Notes under the pieces: model-generated
Databases searched by the model: none
What the model saw: the letters and a program-made list of their open reading frames with translations, nothing else
Told to the model about the DNA's origin: nothing
From: JAICKM01 sp050998805
Lineage (GTDB): Bacteria > Chloroflexota > Chloroflexia > QHBQ01 > JAICKM01
DNA length: 64,000 bases
NCBI GenBank assembly: GCA_050998805.1
Contig: JBPCPV010000027.1
Span: 62,001 to 126,000 of the forward strand
Direction of reading: 5' to 3'
Position numbers and translations under genes: made by a program
Shown: positions 44,576-53,299 of the stretch, piece after piece
Layout: the number at the start of each line of letters is the position of its first letter
How positions within the stretch are numbered: position 1 is the stretch's first letter

Positions 44576-45306
44576 CTGTGAACCAGCACGAAGGCCATTG
44601 CGGCCAGGCAGAGGCCGGTGGCGAACGGGAAGTAGCTGCCGAGGCCCCGCCGCAGGAAAAGCAGCACCCCGACGATAGGCCCCAAGAGGAGCGGCGTGAT
44701 GACCCCCGGAAAGCCGGTGATCAGGCCGAGGACCGCCGCCAGCTCGACATCTCCCCAGGCCAGGCCCTCGCGCCCATAGCGCAGCCGCCCTAGCAAGCGG
44801 CCCAGGCCGTACACGATCAGCATAGTTCCTCCGCCGGTCACCAGCCCAAAAACCGCCACCCCGATGGTGATTTCCGGCAAGACCAGCCCGCCGAGCAGCC
44901 CGCCGAGCGCGCCCACAAGCAATACCACGGTGTATATCTCCTGCCGCCGCCAGTCCATGACCAGCAGGGTGAGCAGCACGGCGAGATCGAGCAGATAGAC
45001 CCCGAAGCGCGGGTTGATGCCGTCGGCACTGATGTAGGCCATCACGCCCAGCAGCCCCATGCTGGCTTCGGTCAGAGGCCACCAGCGTGGCAGAGGCAGC
45101 CCGCAGGCCCGGCAACGACCCCGCCGCCGGATATAGCCGACGACAGGCAGCGCGTCGGCCCACGGCAGCCTCCGCCCGGTCAGCACGCATGTCGGCGGCG
45201 CGATCAGCGGCAGACCCAGCGCCAACCGCGCAGAGACGACCGCGACCCCACTGCCGATCATCAGCCCGATCATCAGCGCAGCGAACGCCCCCGGCAAGAT
45301 CGGCAC
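44572..45306 (-). CDS. A24-family prepilin peptidase-like membrane protein
   Basis: Protein of 244 residues with about seven helices. The two aspartates are present in LLVMDWRRQEIYTVV and LAWGDVELAAVLGL. The zinc-binding loop keeps the second CxxC (RGRCRACG), but the first pair is TCVLTG, with only one Cys, and the usual N-terminal GSFLNV is GSGVAVV. Methylation or prepilin processing may be altered. No pilin genes are nearby. It starts at GTG 45306, directly after the mltG stop. Confidence 0.78.
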   Translation of the reverse strand: MPILPGAFAALMIGLMIGSGVAVVSARLALGLPLIAPPTCVLTGRRLPWADALPVVGYIRRRGRCRACGLPLPRWWPLTEASMGLLGVMAYISADGINPRFGVYLLDLAVLLTLLVMDWRRQEIYTVVLLVGALGGLLGGLVLPEITIGVAVFGLVTGGGTMLIVYGLGRLLGRLRYGREGLAWGDVELAAVLGLITGFPGVITPLLLGPIVGVLLFLRRGLGSYFPFATGLCLAAMAFVLVHR

Positions 45307-46347
45307 CTATCTGTTTCCACAGCGCACGCGGTTGCGCTCGTGCTCTTGGAGCGTGGTGGCGAAGGCATGGGTGCCGTTGCCGCAGGCGACGAAGAAGAGG
45401 TAGTCGCCGGGGGTCGGGTTGATCGCGGCGTTGATCGAGGCCAGGCCGGGGTTGCAGATCGGCCCTGGCGGCAGACCGGGGTTGGTATACGTGTTGTAGG
45501 GGTTGTCCACCGTGTGCGGATCGAGCCGCAGATACGGCCACCAGTCTCCGACGTGGCCGAGCGCGTATTGGGTCGTCGGGTCGGCTTCGAGGCGCATCCC
45601 CTGGTCGAGCCGGTTGTAGAAGACGCCGGCGATGATCGGACGCTCGGCGGGCGTCTGCGCTTCGCGCTCGACGATTGAGGCGATGGTCAGCACCTGGTGG
45701 AGCGTGTACTTGCGTTTCGTGGCGGCGAGGCGAATATCGGGCGTCACCCGGTTGCCGAAATCCGTGAGCATCATGTCGAGTATTCGCTGCTCGCGGTCTG
45801 TTCCGTGGCGCGGGAACTGGTAGGTGTCGGGGAACAGGTAGCCTTCGATGCCGCCACCCGTCGGCTTGTTGGGCAGGAAGTCGTAACCGAAAGTGCCGGT
45901 CATCGCCAGCGAAACAAAGCGACTCCCGTCCACCAGGTCGAGCGCGGCGAGCCGGTCGGCTATCTGGCCGATCCGCCAGCCCTCCGGGATCAACACCTGC
46001 ACGGTGGCTGTGCTGCCGGTGCCGGTGATCGAGTCTATGATCTGCTGTGGCGTCATGCTCGCGGAAAGCTGGAAGTCTCCGGCCTTGATGCCGGCCTCGG
46101 CGTTCCGCAGCTTGAGTTCGAGTCGGAAGAGAGCCGCCGAGTTGATGAGGTGTTGCTCCTCCAGGCGCGTGGCGATGGTCGCCCCGGTCTCGCCGGTGCC
46201 GATGGAGACAAGTTGCTGGGCCGTGTCCTTTGCGCTCGCGGGGCGCGATAGGTCGGTCAGGGCATAAACTAAGATGCCGCCGGCAAGCACGAGGAGCACG
46301 AGGGCGATCCCCAGGATGTAGCGCAGCAGCCGAAAGACCGTGGACAT
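45307..46347 (-). CDS. mltG: Endolytic peptidoglycan transglycosylase MltG
   Basis: Membrane-anchored protein of 346 residues with the YceG/MltG fold. It cleaves nascent glycan strands. One N-terminal helix (ILGIALVLLVLAGGILVYAL) is followed by a LysM-like subdomain and the catalytic domain with TIASIVEREAQTPAERPIIA (catalytic Glu) and ADPTTQYALG. ATG 46347 was chosen because it lies 6 nt after a TACAAT -10 box; the frame extends to 46377. It heads the long minus-strand operon. Confidence 0.93.
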   Translation of the reverse strand: MSTVFRLLRYILGIALVLLVLAGGILVYALTDLSRPASAKDTAQQLVSIGTGETGATIATRLEEQHLINSAALFRLELKLRNAEAGIKAGDFQLSASMTPQQIIDSITGTGSTATVQVLIPEGWRIGQIADRLAALDLVDGSRFVSLAMTGTFGYDFLPNKPTGGGIEGYLFPDTYQFPRHGTDREQRILDMMLTDFGNRVTPDIRLAATKRKYTLHQVLTIASIVEREAQTPAERPIIAGVFYNRLDQGMRLEADPTTQYALGHVGDWWPYLRLDPHTVDNPYNTYTNPGLPPGPICNPGLASINAAINPTPGDYLFFVACGNGTHAFATTLQEHERNRVRCGNR

Positions 46348-46353
46348 AAAGCC

Positions 46354-46382
46354 ATTGTACCAGAGCCGGGGCATCACGGCAA
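46354..46382 (-). promoter_or_regulatory. Promoter of the mltG operon, predicted leaderless
   Basis: On the minus strand TTGCCG (46382-46377), a 17-bp spacer, TACAAT (46359-46354), then 6 nt to ATG 46347. There is no room for a ribosome-binding site. Confidence 0.72.
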
Positions 46383-46554
46383 CTTAAGCTGCCTGATATA
46401 CTTTCACAACTCAGATTTCAATACGGAGTGACAGCGAGTATGGGTTATCATCAGCACTGAGGCGGAAGGCGAGGCATAGGCTGCGGGCGGCACCGGACTT
46501 GCTCTAATCTGGAACGACGGAGGAGAATCGCTGCTTCGTGAGTAGAGGAGTAAC

Positions 46555-47112
46555 ATGAACCTGCTTCCGGCTGAATGGGCCGCTCTGTTTGTACCCGATG
46601 CCCCCATAATCGAGACCGTTGTGCGCGCTACCATCATCTACTTCGTGGTACTGGCCTTGCTGCGTCTCTTGCCCAACCGCCACATGGGCACCATCGGCAT
46701 CGCCGACCTGCTCGTGGTCGTGCTCATCGCTGCCTCTGTCCAGAACGCCCTATCGAACAACTACAAATCGATCACCGACGGGATAATCCTCGTCGTGGTG
46801 CTAGTCTTTTGGAGCCATGCCTTCAACTGGCTCGGCTTCCACTTTCCCGGGGTGCAGCGCCTTTTGCGCCCACCCCCGATGCCGCTCATCCGGCGCGGCC
46901 GGATCATACGCGAGAACATGCAGGCCGAGCTGATCACCGAGGACGAACTCTGGAGCCAACTCCGCCAGCAGGGCGTGGACGACCTGGCCCACGTTAAGCA
47001 AGCCGCCATGGAAGGCGATGGGCGTATCAGCGTCGTCACTTACAAGATGCCGGCCGGGGCCGAGAAGGCAACCAAAGCCGCCCAGGCTCGGCAAGACCAA
47101 GAGCCGAACTAG
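46555..47112 (+). CDS. DUF421 (YetF/YcaP-like) membrane protein
   Basis: Protein of 185 residues. Three N-terminal helices are followed by the DUF421 cytoplasmic domain, with RLLPNRHMGTIGIADLLVVV, LIRRGRIIRENMQAELITED and ELWSQLRQQGVDDLAHVKQA. Function is not established; the family includes spore-wall and envelope proteins. AGAGGAG precedes the ATG. RfbD-like reductase follows after 7 nt. Confidence 0.85.
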   Translation: MNLLPAEWAALFVPDAPIIETVVRATIIYFVVLALLRLLPNRHMGTIGIADLLVVVLIAASVQNALSNNYKSITDGIILVVVLVFWSHAFNWLGFHFPGVQRLLRPPPMPLIRRGRIIRENMQAELITEDELWSQLRQQGVDDLAHVKQAAMEGDGRISVVTYKMPAGAEKATKAAQARQDQEPN

Positions 47113-47119
47113 GAGATTT

Positions 47120-47986
47120 ATGCGGATCGCCGTCACCGGAACACGGGGCACGCTGGGTGCCACACTCGACCGCCAGGCCGGTGCCGCCGGCCACACCCTC
47201 TTCGCGCTCAACCGACCCGACTACGACATAACCGACCTGGCGGCAGTCGAGCGCGCCGTCGGGGACTTCGGCCCCGATGTGGTGCTGCACCCGGCTGCAT
47301 ACACCGACGTGGACGGGGCCGAGGCGAACCCCGAACTCGCCTACGCGATCAACGGCCTCGGCACGCGCAACCTCGCCCTGGCGTGTGCCCGCAGCGGCGC
47401 GGCCCTCCTCTACATCAGCACGAACGTCGTCTTCGACGGCACCGCGACACAGCCCTACGAAGAACTCTACCCACGCAGCCCTCTCGGCGTCTACGGGCGC
47501 TCGAAGGCAGCTGGCGAGCTTTATATCGAGCACCTGATGCAGAAGTTCTACATCGCCCGCGTCTCCTGGCTCTACGGACGCACCGGCATCAGCTTCATCC
47601 AGAAAATCACCCAGGCCGCCGACACGCGCGGCGCGTTGCAGGTTGTTGACGATGAGGTGGCTTGCCCGACCTATGCCGAAGACCTGGCTGCCGCGATCCT
47701 CGAACTCGTGAGCCGCCCGCACCCAGCTTACGGCTGGTATCACCTCATCAACGAGGGCATGTGTTCCCGCTACGAGTACGCCGAGCGGATCATGGCTCTC
47801 ACCGGGCGGGAGAACGTACCGCTCACCCCGGTCTCCTACACCGCCTTCAAGCGCCCGGCCCCGATCCCGCCCTACACTCCCCTCGCCAACACCGTTGCCG
47901 CAGCCGACGGCATCCGCCTCCGCCCCTGGGCCGACGCGCTGGCCGACTACATCTCCTCCACGCCCGAATTGAAACGTGAGACCTGA
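47120..47986 (+). CDS. dTDP-4-dehydrorhamnose reductase-like SDR (RfbD)
   Basis: Extended SDR of 288 residues. The NAD(P) loop is RIAVTGTRGTLGATL; the catalytic YxxxK is GVYGRSKAAGELY with STNVVFDG before it. DYDITDLAAVERAVGDFGPD is typical of RfbD. It would make dTDP-L-rhamnose or a related sugar for wall glycans. ATG 47120 has AGGAGA 4 nt upstream. It overlaps the glycosyltransferase start by 11 bp. RfbA-C are not in the window. Confidence 0.87.
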   Translation: MRIAVTGTRGTLGATLDRQAGAAGHTLFALNRPDYDITDLAAVERAVGDFGPDVVLHPAAYTDVDGAEANPELAYAINGLGTRNLALACARSGAALLYISTNVVFDGTATQPYEELYPRSPLGVYGRSKAAGELYIEHLMQKFYIARVSWLYGRTGISFIQKITQAADTRGALQVVDDEVACPTYAEDLAAAILELVSRPHPAYGWYHLINEGMCSRYEYAERIMALTGRENVPLTPVSYTAFKRPAPIPPYTPLANTVAAADGIRLRPWADALADYISSTPELKRET

Positions 47987-48917
47987 GACATGCAGCGCCC
48001 CGCGCGTGTCGGTGATCATACCGACGTACAACGGCGCGGCCCTACTGCCCGCCTGCCTCGACGCGCTGCGGGCACAGACCTACCGCGACTTCGAGGTCGT
48101 CGTCGTGGACGACCACAGCACCGACGACACACGGGCGGTGATGGCCACCTACTCCGAGGCCCGGCTGATCTGCCTGCCGCGCAACATCGGCTTCGTCGGT
48201 GCGGCGAACGCCGGGCTGCGGGCGGCCCGCTGGCGGCTGCTCGCATTGCTGAACAACGACACCGCCGCCGACCCGAGTTGGCTGGCCGACCTGGTTGGGG
48301 CGCTCGACCGCAACCCATGGGCGGACTTCGCGGCCTCGAAGCTGGTGTTGTTCGACGAGCCGGGCCGCCTACATTCGGCTGGCGACTACTACGGGCGCGA
48401 CGGAGTGCCCGGCAGCCGCGGCGTATGGCAGGCCGACGTCGGGCAGTACGACCGCGAGGAGGAGGTCTTCGGCGCGTGCGCGGGCGCGGCGATCTACCGT
48501 CGGGAGATGCTGGCGGCAGTCACGGGAGCTGACCCCGGCGCGCCCCTGACGGCGGTATTCGACCCGGCGCTGAAGATGTACTGCGAAGACGTGGACCTCA
48601 ACCTGCGCGCCCGGCGGCTCGGCCTGCGCTGCGTCTACGTGCCGACGGCCCGCGTGCGACACCGCTTGAGCGCGACCGGCGGCGGCCCGCTCGCATCGTA
48701 CTACGTGGGCCGCAACATGATCTACCTGCTCGCCAAAGACCTACCCGGCTCCTTCCTGCGCCGCAACGCCGCGGCAATCGCGAGCGCCCAGCTCGGCTTC
48801 GCCGCCGAGGCTCTGCGCCACATACGCGAGCCGTCGGCGCGCGCCCGGCTTCGCGGCATGGCCGTCGGCCTGTTGACCTGGCCGAGGTTCCTGCCGGGGC
48901 GGTGGGGCCGTGGCTGA
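47976..48917 (+). CDS. Family 2 glycosyltransferase
   Basis: Protein of 313 residues with a GT-A fold: VSVIIPTYNGAALLPACLDA, VVVVDDHSTDDT, LLNNDTAADPSWL and YCEDVDLNLRARRLGLRCVY. It resembles rhamnosyl- or galactosyl-transferases of wall and O-antigen glycans. It starts at GTG 47976 inside the end of the RfbD-like gene, so it is coupled to it. The C-terminal part has no membrane helix. Confidence 0.88.
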   Translation: MRPETCSAPRVSVIIPTYNGAALLPACLDALRAQTYRDFEVVVVDDHSTDDTRAVMATYSEARLICLPRNIGFVGAANAGLRAARWRLLALLNNDTAADPSWLADLVGALDRNPWADFAASKLVLFDEPGRLHSAGDYYGRDGVPGSRGVWQADVGQYDREEEVFGACAGAAIYRREMLAAVTGADPGAPLTAVFDPALKMYCEDVDLNLRARRLGLRCVYVPTARVRHRLSATGGGPLASYYVGRNMIYLLAKDLPGSFLRRNAAAIASAQLGFAAEALRHIREPSARARLRGMAVGLLTWPRFLPGRWGRG

Positions 48918-50124
48918 GGCCGTCCGCCGCAACGAGCCGGTGCTGATCGTCGGGGCAGGACCTGCGGGGCTGGCGACAGCGGCGATGTTGCAGAGGGCGG
49001 GGATCGCCTCGCGGATACTCGAGGCGGGGCCGGGGGTCGGCACAAGCTGGCTGAACTACTACGACTCGCTCCGGTTGCACACCGGGCGGCGGATCTCGGG
49101 GCTGCCCGGCTACCCGCTCCCGCGCGGATATCCGGTGTTCGTGGCGCGCCCCGCATATCTGCAATACCTGCGCGCCTACGCACGCCGCTTCAACCTCGCG
49201 ATCACACCCCGGCAGCGCGTGTTGCGGGCGGAGCGTGCGGGTGACCTCTGGCGGCTGCACACCGAGCACCAGGTCTGGGAAGCGCCTGTGCTTGTCGCGG
49301 CAAGCGGCATCGCCTCCCGGCCCTCTACCCCACAGATACCGGGCATGGAGAGCTTCGGCGGTGCCATGCTCCATTCGAGCGAGTACCACGACGCCGCGCC
49401 CTTCTCCGGCAAGCGGGTGCTAGTCGTCGGCGTCGGCAACTCAGGCTCAGAGATCGCGCTCGACCTCAGCAGTGGCGGCGCGGATGTTGCGCTGGCGATA
49501 CGCAACGGGATCACCGTGGTGCCGCGCGTGGTGGGCGGTGTGCCGGTGAGCTACATCGCCCTCCTACTCAGCTACCTGCCGGAGCAGATCCGGCGGGCGG
49601 TGCGCGCGCCGATCATGCGGCGGACAGAGCGGAGGCTGCGCGCCCTCGGCCTCAAGGTCGGCTCGCCCGATGACTTCCCGGTGATCGGCCTGGAGATCCT
49701 CGACGCGATCCGCGAGGAACGGGTGCAGGCACTTGGCGGGGTCGTCGGCTTCGAGCCGGACGGGGCGCGCTTCGAGGACGGCACTTTCGCTCCGGCCGAT
49801 GCCGTCGTGCTGGCGACCGGCTTCCGTCCTGCGCTTGACTATCTGGCAGGATATATCGTACCACCCGACCAGAAGCAGGCCCGCCTGCCCGTGCGCGCCG
49901 CTCCCGAATGGCCGAACCTCTACTTCGTCGGCCTCTACTACGATGGGCTGGTCGGTACGCTCTTCCAGATAGGCCGGCAGTCGCGGCTAGTCGCGGACGC
50001 AGTGAAGAAGTCGGGAGCGGCGCACCTGCCCGACGCCTGGGTGGAGCGGGCGGGCCGGGAGCCGATCCGTCCAGGCGGCAGAGAGGACGACAATATGGAT
50101 GGAGACGTGGATTACAGTGAGTAA
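48910..50124 (+). CDS. Flavin-containing monooxygenase-like oxidoreductase
   Basis: Protein of 404 residues. It has an FAD site (LIVGAGPAGLATAAML), the FMO fingerprint FGGAMLHSSEYHDAAPF and an NADPH site (VLVVGVGNSGSEIALDL), with ATGFRP near the C-terminus. Substrate unknown. It starts at GTG 48910 and overlaps the glycosyltransferase end by 8 bp. Its C-terminal tail is acidic and overlaps the next gene. Confidence 0.88.
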   Translation: MAEAVRRNEPVLIVGAGPAGLATAAMLQRAGIASRILEAGPGVGTSWLNYYDSLRLHTGRRISGLPGYPLPRGYPVFVARPAYLQYLRAYARRFNLAITPRQRVLRAERAGDLWRLHTEHQVWEAPVLVAASGIASRPSTPQIPGMESFGGAMLHSSEYHDAAPFSGKRVLVVGVGNSGSEIALDLSSGGADVALAIRNGITVVPRVVGGVPVSYIALLLSYLPEQIRRAVRAPIMRRTERRLRALGLKVGSPDDFPVIGLEILDAIREERVQALGGVVGFEPDGARFEDGTFAPADAVVLATGFRPALDYLAGYIVPPDQKQARLPVRAAPEWPNLYFVGLYYDGLVGTLFQIGRQSRLVADAVKKSGAAHLPDAWVERAGREPIRPGGREDDNMDGDVDYSE

Positions 50125-51316
50125 ACAGCCGAAAGCCAACCCGAGGATAATCCTACAGGCGAACAGGGAGGCGCGCCTGCTCGCGGGGCACCCCTGGGTC
50201 TTCGGCAACGAGATCGAGCGGAGCGAGGGCCGCCCGGAGCCGGGTGCCCTGGTGGATGTGGTGGATGGGCGTGGGCGCTTCCTGGTGCGGGGCTTCTACA
50301 ACCCGCAATCCCAGATCGTCGTGCGGGTGGTCACGCGGCGGAACGAGCCGGTGGACGCCGCCCTGATCGAGCGCCGCATCGCCCGCGCATGGGCCTATCG
50401 CAAGCGGCTGATGCCCGACGTGACATGCTGCCGCGTCGTCTTCGCGGAGGCGGACGCGCTGCCGGGGCTGATCGTTGACAAGTTCGGCGACATACTCGTG
50501 GTGCAGACCCTCTCGCTCGGCATGGATATGCGCCTGGCGGACGTGGTCAAGGCGCTGCACGCGGTGATCGACCCCGTCGGTATCTACGAGCGAAACGACG
50601 CGCCAGTGCGCGCGCTCGAGGGGCTTCCGCCACGCACCGGCCCGCTCTGGGGCGAGTTCGACCCCCATCTTGTGGTCGAGGAGAACGGGCTGCGGCTGGC
50701 GGTGGACGTGGCGGCAGGCCAGAAGACCGGCCACTACCTCGACCAGCAGGCGAACCACCGCGCGATCCGCGCCTACAGCCAGGGCGCACGGGTCTTCGAC
50801 GGCTTCTGCTACGCCGGTGCCTTCGCGCTGAACGCTCTGGCCGGGGGCGCGAAGAACGCGCTCGGCGTCGACTCGTCCGAGGATGTGCTCGCGCTCGCCG
50901 CCGAAAACGCTGCCCTCAACCGCATGGCCGAGGCCGTCACCTGGGAGGCCGGCAACGCCTTCGACATACTCAAGCGGCTGAACGCCGAGCGCGCGCAGTT
51001 CGACCTCGTGATCCTCGACCCTCCGCCCTTCGCCAAGAACCGCGCGGCAGTGCAGGGCGCGCTGCGTGGCTATAAGGAGATCAACCTCCGCGCCCTCCGC
51101 ATGATCCCCGACGGCGGCGTGCTCGTGACCTGCTCGTGCTCGTACCATGTCGGCCCCGAAGCCTTCCAGGCGGTCGTCGCCGACGCGGCGCTGGACGCGG
51201 GCCGTCGGCTGCGGCTGATCGAGGAACGCGCACAGAACGTAGACCACCCGATCCTGTCCGGCTACCCCGAGAGCCGTTACCTCAAGTGCCTGATCTACGA
51301 CGTTAGCCAGTCGTGA
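50099..51316 (+). CDS. RlmI-like 23S rRNA (cytosine-C5)-methyltransferase
   Basis: Protein of 405 residues. An N-terminal PUA domain (ARLLAGHPWVFGNEIERSEG) precedes an EEHEY-type linker and the SAM domain with VFDGFCYAGAFALNAL, LVILDPPPFAKN (DPPxF) and LVTCSCSYHV. ATG 50099 lies 26 bp inside the previous gene; GTG 50117 is an alternative with an 8-bp overlap. It probably modifies 23S rRNA; this is family knowledge. Confidence 0.9.
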   Translation: METWITVSKQPKANPRIILQANREARLLAGHPWVFGNEIERSEGRPEPGALVDVVDGRGRFLVRGFYNPQSQIVVRVVTRRNEPVDAALIERRIARAWAYRKRLMPDVTCCRVVFAEADALPGLIVDKFGDILVVQTLSLGMDMRLADVVKALHAVIDPVGIYERNDAPVRALEGLPPRTGPLWGEFDPHLVVEENGLRLAVDVAAGQKTGHYLDQQANHRAIRAYSQGARVFDGFCYAGAFALNALAGGAKNALGVDSSEDVLALAAENAALNRMAEAVTWEAGNAFDILKRLNAERAQFDLVILDPPPFAKNRAAVQGALRGYKEINLRALRMIPDGGVLVTCSCSYHVGPEAFQAVVADAALDAGRRLRLIEERAQNVDHPILSGYPESRYLKCLIYDVSQS

Positions 51317-51397
51317 TCCGGTCGGCATAACCTCTTCTGAGTTGGTACGTTGAACTGCTGACGGGATATTGTCATTCGAGGCAGGGAGACTACGATC

Positions 51398-53197
51398 ATG
51401 GGTAGCATAATGAGGATATGCAATTGGGCGGCGGTGATCATTCTGCCGTGGGCGATACTGCTCTCACTACTTGCCGGGGCGGCGCGCCCAGGCCAGGCAT
51501 CTGGGGAGATCACGTTCCCCCAGACCGGGCAGACCTTGTCGGACGCGCACGGGTTCTTGAGCTATTGGCAGGCCCACGGCGGCCTCGCGCAGTTCGGCTA
51601 CCCGATCAGCGCGGAGGTGGAGGACGTGAGTCCGTCCGACGGCAAGCTCTACCTCACGCAGTGGTTCGAGCGCAACCGCTTCGAGTGGCACCCCGAGAAG
51701 AGCGACCTGCAGTATCGCGTGCTGCTCGGCCTCCTCGGCGACCAGGTGACGCAGGCGCGGCGGGCGGCGGCCGAGGGCGCGTTCATACGCTTCGGGGACG
51801 CCCACTACCCAGGCGGGAGCTACTTCCCTCAGACCGGGCACAACCTGCGGAACAGCTTCAAGGACTATTGGGAATCACACGGCGGCCTCGCGCTCTACGG
51901 CTACCCGATCAGCGAGGAGTTCTCCGAGGTAAGCCAGTCCGACGGCAAGACATACACCGTGCAATATTTCGAGCGCAACAGGTTCGAGTGGCACCCGCAG
52001 AACAGCGACCCGCGTTACCAGGTGCTGCTCGGCCTGCTCGGCGTGCAGGTCGGCGGCTTCCCGGTGCCGCCGATCCCTGTGGCCGACACGCAAACCCAGC
52101 TCGCCGTGCCGGCCGAGTTCAACTCCGGCAAGTGGACGACGCCGCACATGATGACCGGGCCAGCCGGGATGAAGATCAGCCTCTTTGGGACCGCCGAGGG
52201 GCTGCGGATGATGGCCGTCGCCCCGAACGGCGACCTCTTCGTCTCTGCGACGCGCAACAACCAGGTCTTGGTGATGCCCGACCGCGACGGGAACCATGTG
52301 GCGGACAGCAGCACGGTCTTCACGGCCGGCATCGAAAAGCCGCACGGCCTGGCGTTCCACAAGGGTTACCTCTATGTCGCCTGCGAAAAGGCCGTCTACC
52401 GCTTCCCGTACACGGACGGCCAGATGAAGGCGAGCGGGCCGGGCCAGAAGATAGCCGACCTGCCGTTCGGCCAGAGCCAGGGCCTCGTGCTCGGCAACAA
52501 CCACGACACCCGCTCGATCACCTTCGGGCCGGACGACGCGATGTACATCTCAATCGGCTCGGACTGCGACCTCTGCACCGAGGGCGACCCCCGGCGCGCG
52601 ACGATCATGCGCTTCAACGACGACGGCAGCGGTGGGCGGATCTTCGCGGCGGGGCTGCGGAACGCAGTCGGCATAGACGTGGACCCGCGCACCGGCATAC
52701 TCTGGGCGTCGGGCAATGAGCGCAACATGCGGGGCAACGACTTCCCGCCCGACTTCTTCACCCAGGTGCGCGACGGCGGCGACTACGGCTGGCCGAGCTG
52801 CCTCGGCACCCCCCTACAGCCCGACCCGGCCTTCACTGCGACGCCTGCGGAGTGCGCGGCGAAAGACAGCCCGCCGGTGCCCTTGCCCGCACATATAGCG
52901 CCGCTAGGCATCCGCTTCTATGAGGGCGGGGGCAAGCTGCCTGCGGGTTACGTGAACGGGGCATTCATCGCGGTACACGGCTCGGCGCTGCACGACCCGA
53001 CCTACGGCGCGGACCTGCGCTTCGTCTCGCTGCGGCCCGGCCAGATCACGCAGGGGGCGCAGCTCGCGCTGAGCGGCTGGCTGGCAAACGGCAAGTACTG
53101 GGGCCGCCCGGTGGACGTAGCGTTCGGGAAAGACGGCGCGATGTACATCAGCGACGATCTCGGTGGGGCGGTCTATCGCGTGACGTTTGGGGAGTGA
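51398..53197 (+). CDS. Secreted PQQ-type sugar dehydrogenase with two LGFP-like repeats
   Basis: Protein of 599 residues. A signal peptide (AAVIILPWAILLSLLAGAARP) is followed by two copies of the YWxxHGGLxxFGYPIS repeat (about 39-115 and 141-222), then a six-bladed propeller of the glucose/sorbosone dehydrogenase type. Propeller segments are HDTRSITFGPDDAMYISIGS, MRFNDDGSGGRIFAAGLRNA and DFPPDFFTQVRDGGDYGWP. It probably oxidises sugars outside the cell with PQQ. The repeat is shared with the GH5-like protein at 14551. GGGAG precedes ATG 51398. Confidence 0.88.
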   Translation: MGSIMRICNWAAVIILPWAILLSLLAGAARPGQASGEITFPQTGQTLSDAHGFLSYWQAHGGLAQFGYPISAEVEDVSPSDGKLYLTQWFERNRFEWHPEKSDLQYRVLLGLLGDQVTQARRAAAEGAFIRFGDAHYPGGSYFPQTGHNLRNSFKDYWESHGGLALYGYPISEEFSEVSQSDGKTYTVQYFERNRFEWHPQNSDPRYQVLLGLLGVQVGGFPVPPIPVADTQTQLAVPAEFNSGKWTTPHMMTGPAGMKISLFGTAEGLRMMAVAPNGDLFVSATRNNQVLVMPDRDGNHVADSSTVFTAGIEKPHGLAFHKGYLYVACEKAVYRFPYTDGQMKASGPGQKIADLPFGQSQGLVLGNNHDTRSITFGPDDAMYISIGSDCDLCTEGDPRRATIMRFNDDGSGGRIFAAGLRNAVGIDVDPRTGILWASGNERNMRGNDFPPDFFTQVRDGGDYGWPSCLGTPLQPDPAFTATPAECAAKDSPPVPLPAHIAPLGIRFYEGGGKLPAGYVNGAFIAVHGSALHDPTYGADLRFVSLRPGQITQGAQLALSGWLANGKYWGRPVDVAFGKDGAMYISDDLGGAVYRVTFGE

Positions 53198-53224
53198 GGC
53201 TTACCACTGAGCGGTGGGGAAAGC

Positions 53225-53257
53225 TGTGGATAACTTGGTGGATAAAGTTGTGGATAG
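53225..53257. promoter_or_regulatory. Three phased DnaA-box-like 9-mers
   Basis: TGTGGATAA (53225-53233, a perfect reverse-strand DnaA box), GGTGGATAA (53237-53245) and TGTGGATAG (53249-53257) start exactly 12 bp apart. A near-consensus promoter follows 6 bp later. Confidence 0.6.
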
Positions 53258-53263
53258 AGGGGA

Positions 53264-53292
53264 TTGACAGCCCGACCGATCCGTGGTATGAT
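53264..53292 (+). promoter_or_regulatory. Strong sigma-70-type promoter
   Basis: TTGACA (53264-53269), a 17-bp spacer and TATGAT (53287-53292). It drives the secreted-protein gene at 53416 with a leader of about 118 nt. Confidence 0.82.
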
Positions 53293-53299
53293 ATAGACA

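Noticed and set aside
44576..45541. Upstream extension of the folD frame
   Set aside because: It is antisense-frame sequence within the A24 peptidase and mltG genes. FolD homology begins at M44575 with a normal N-terminus.
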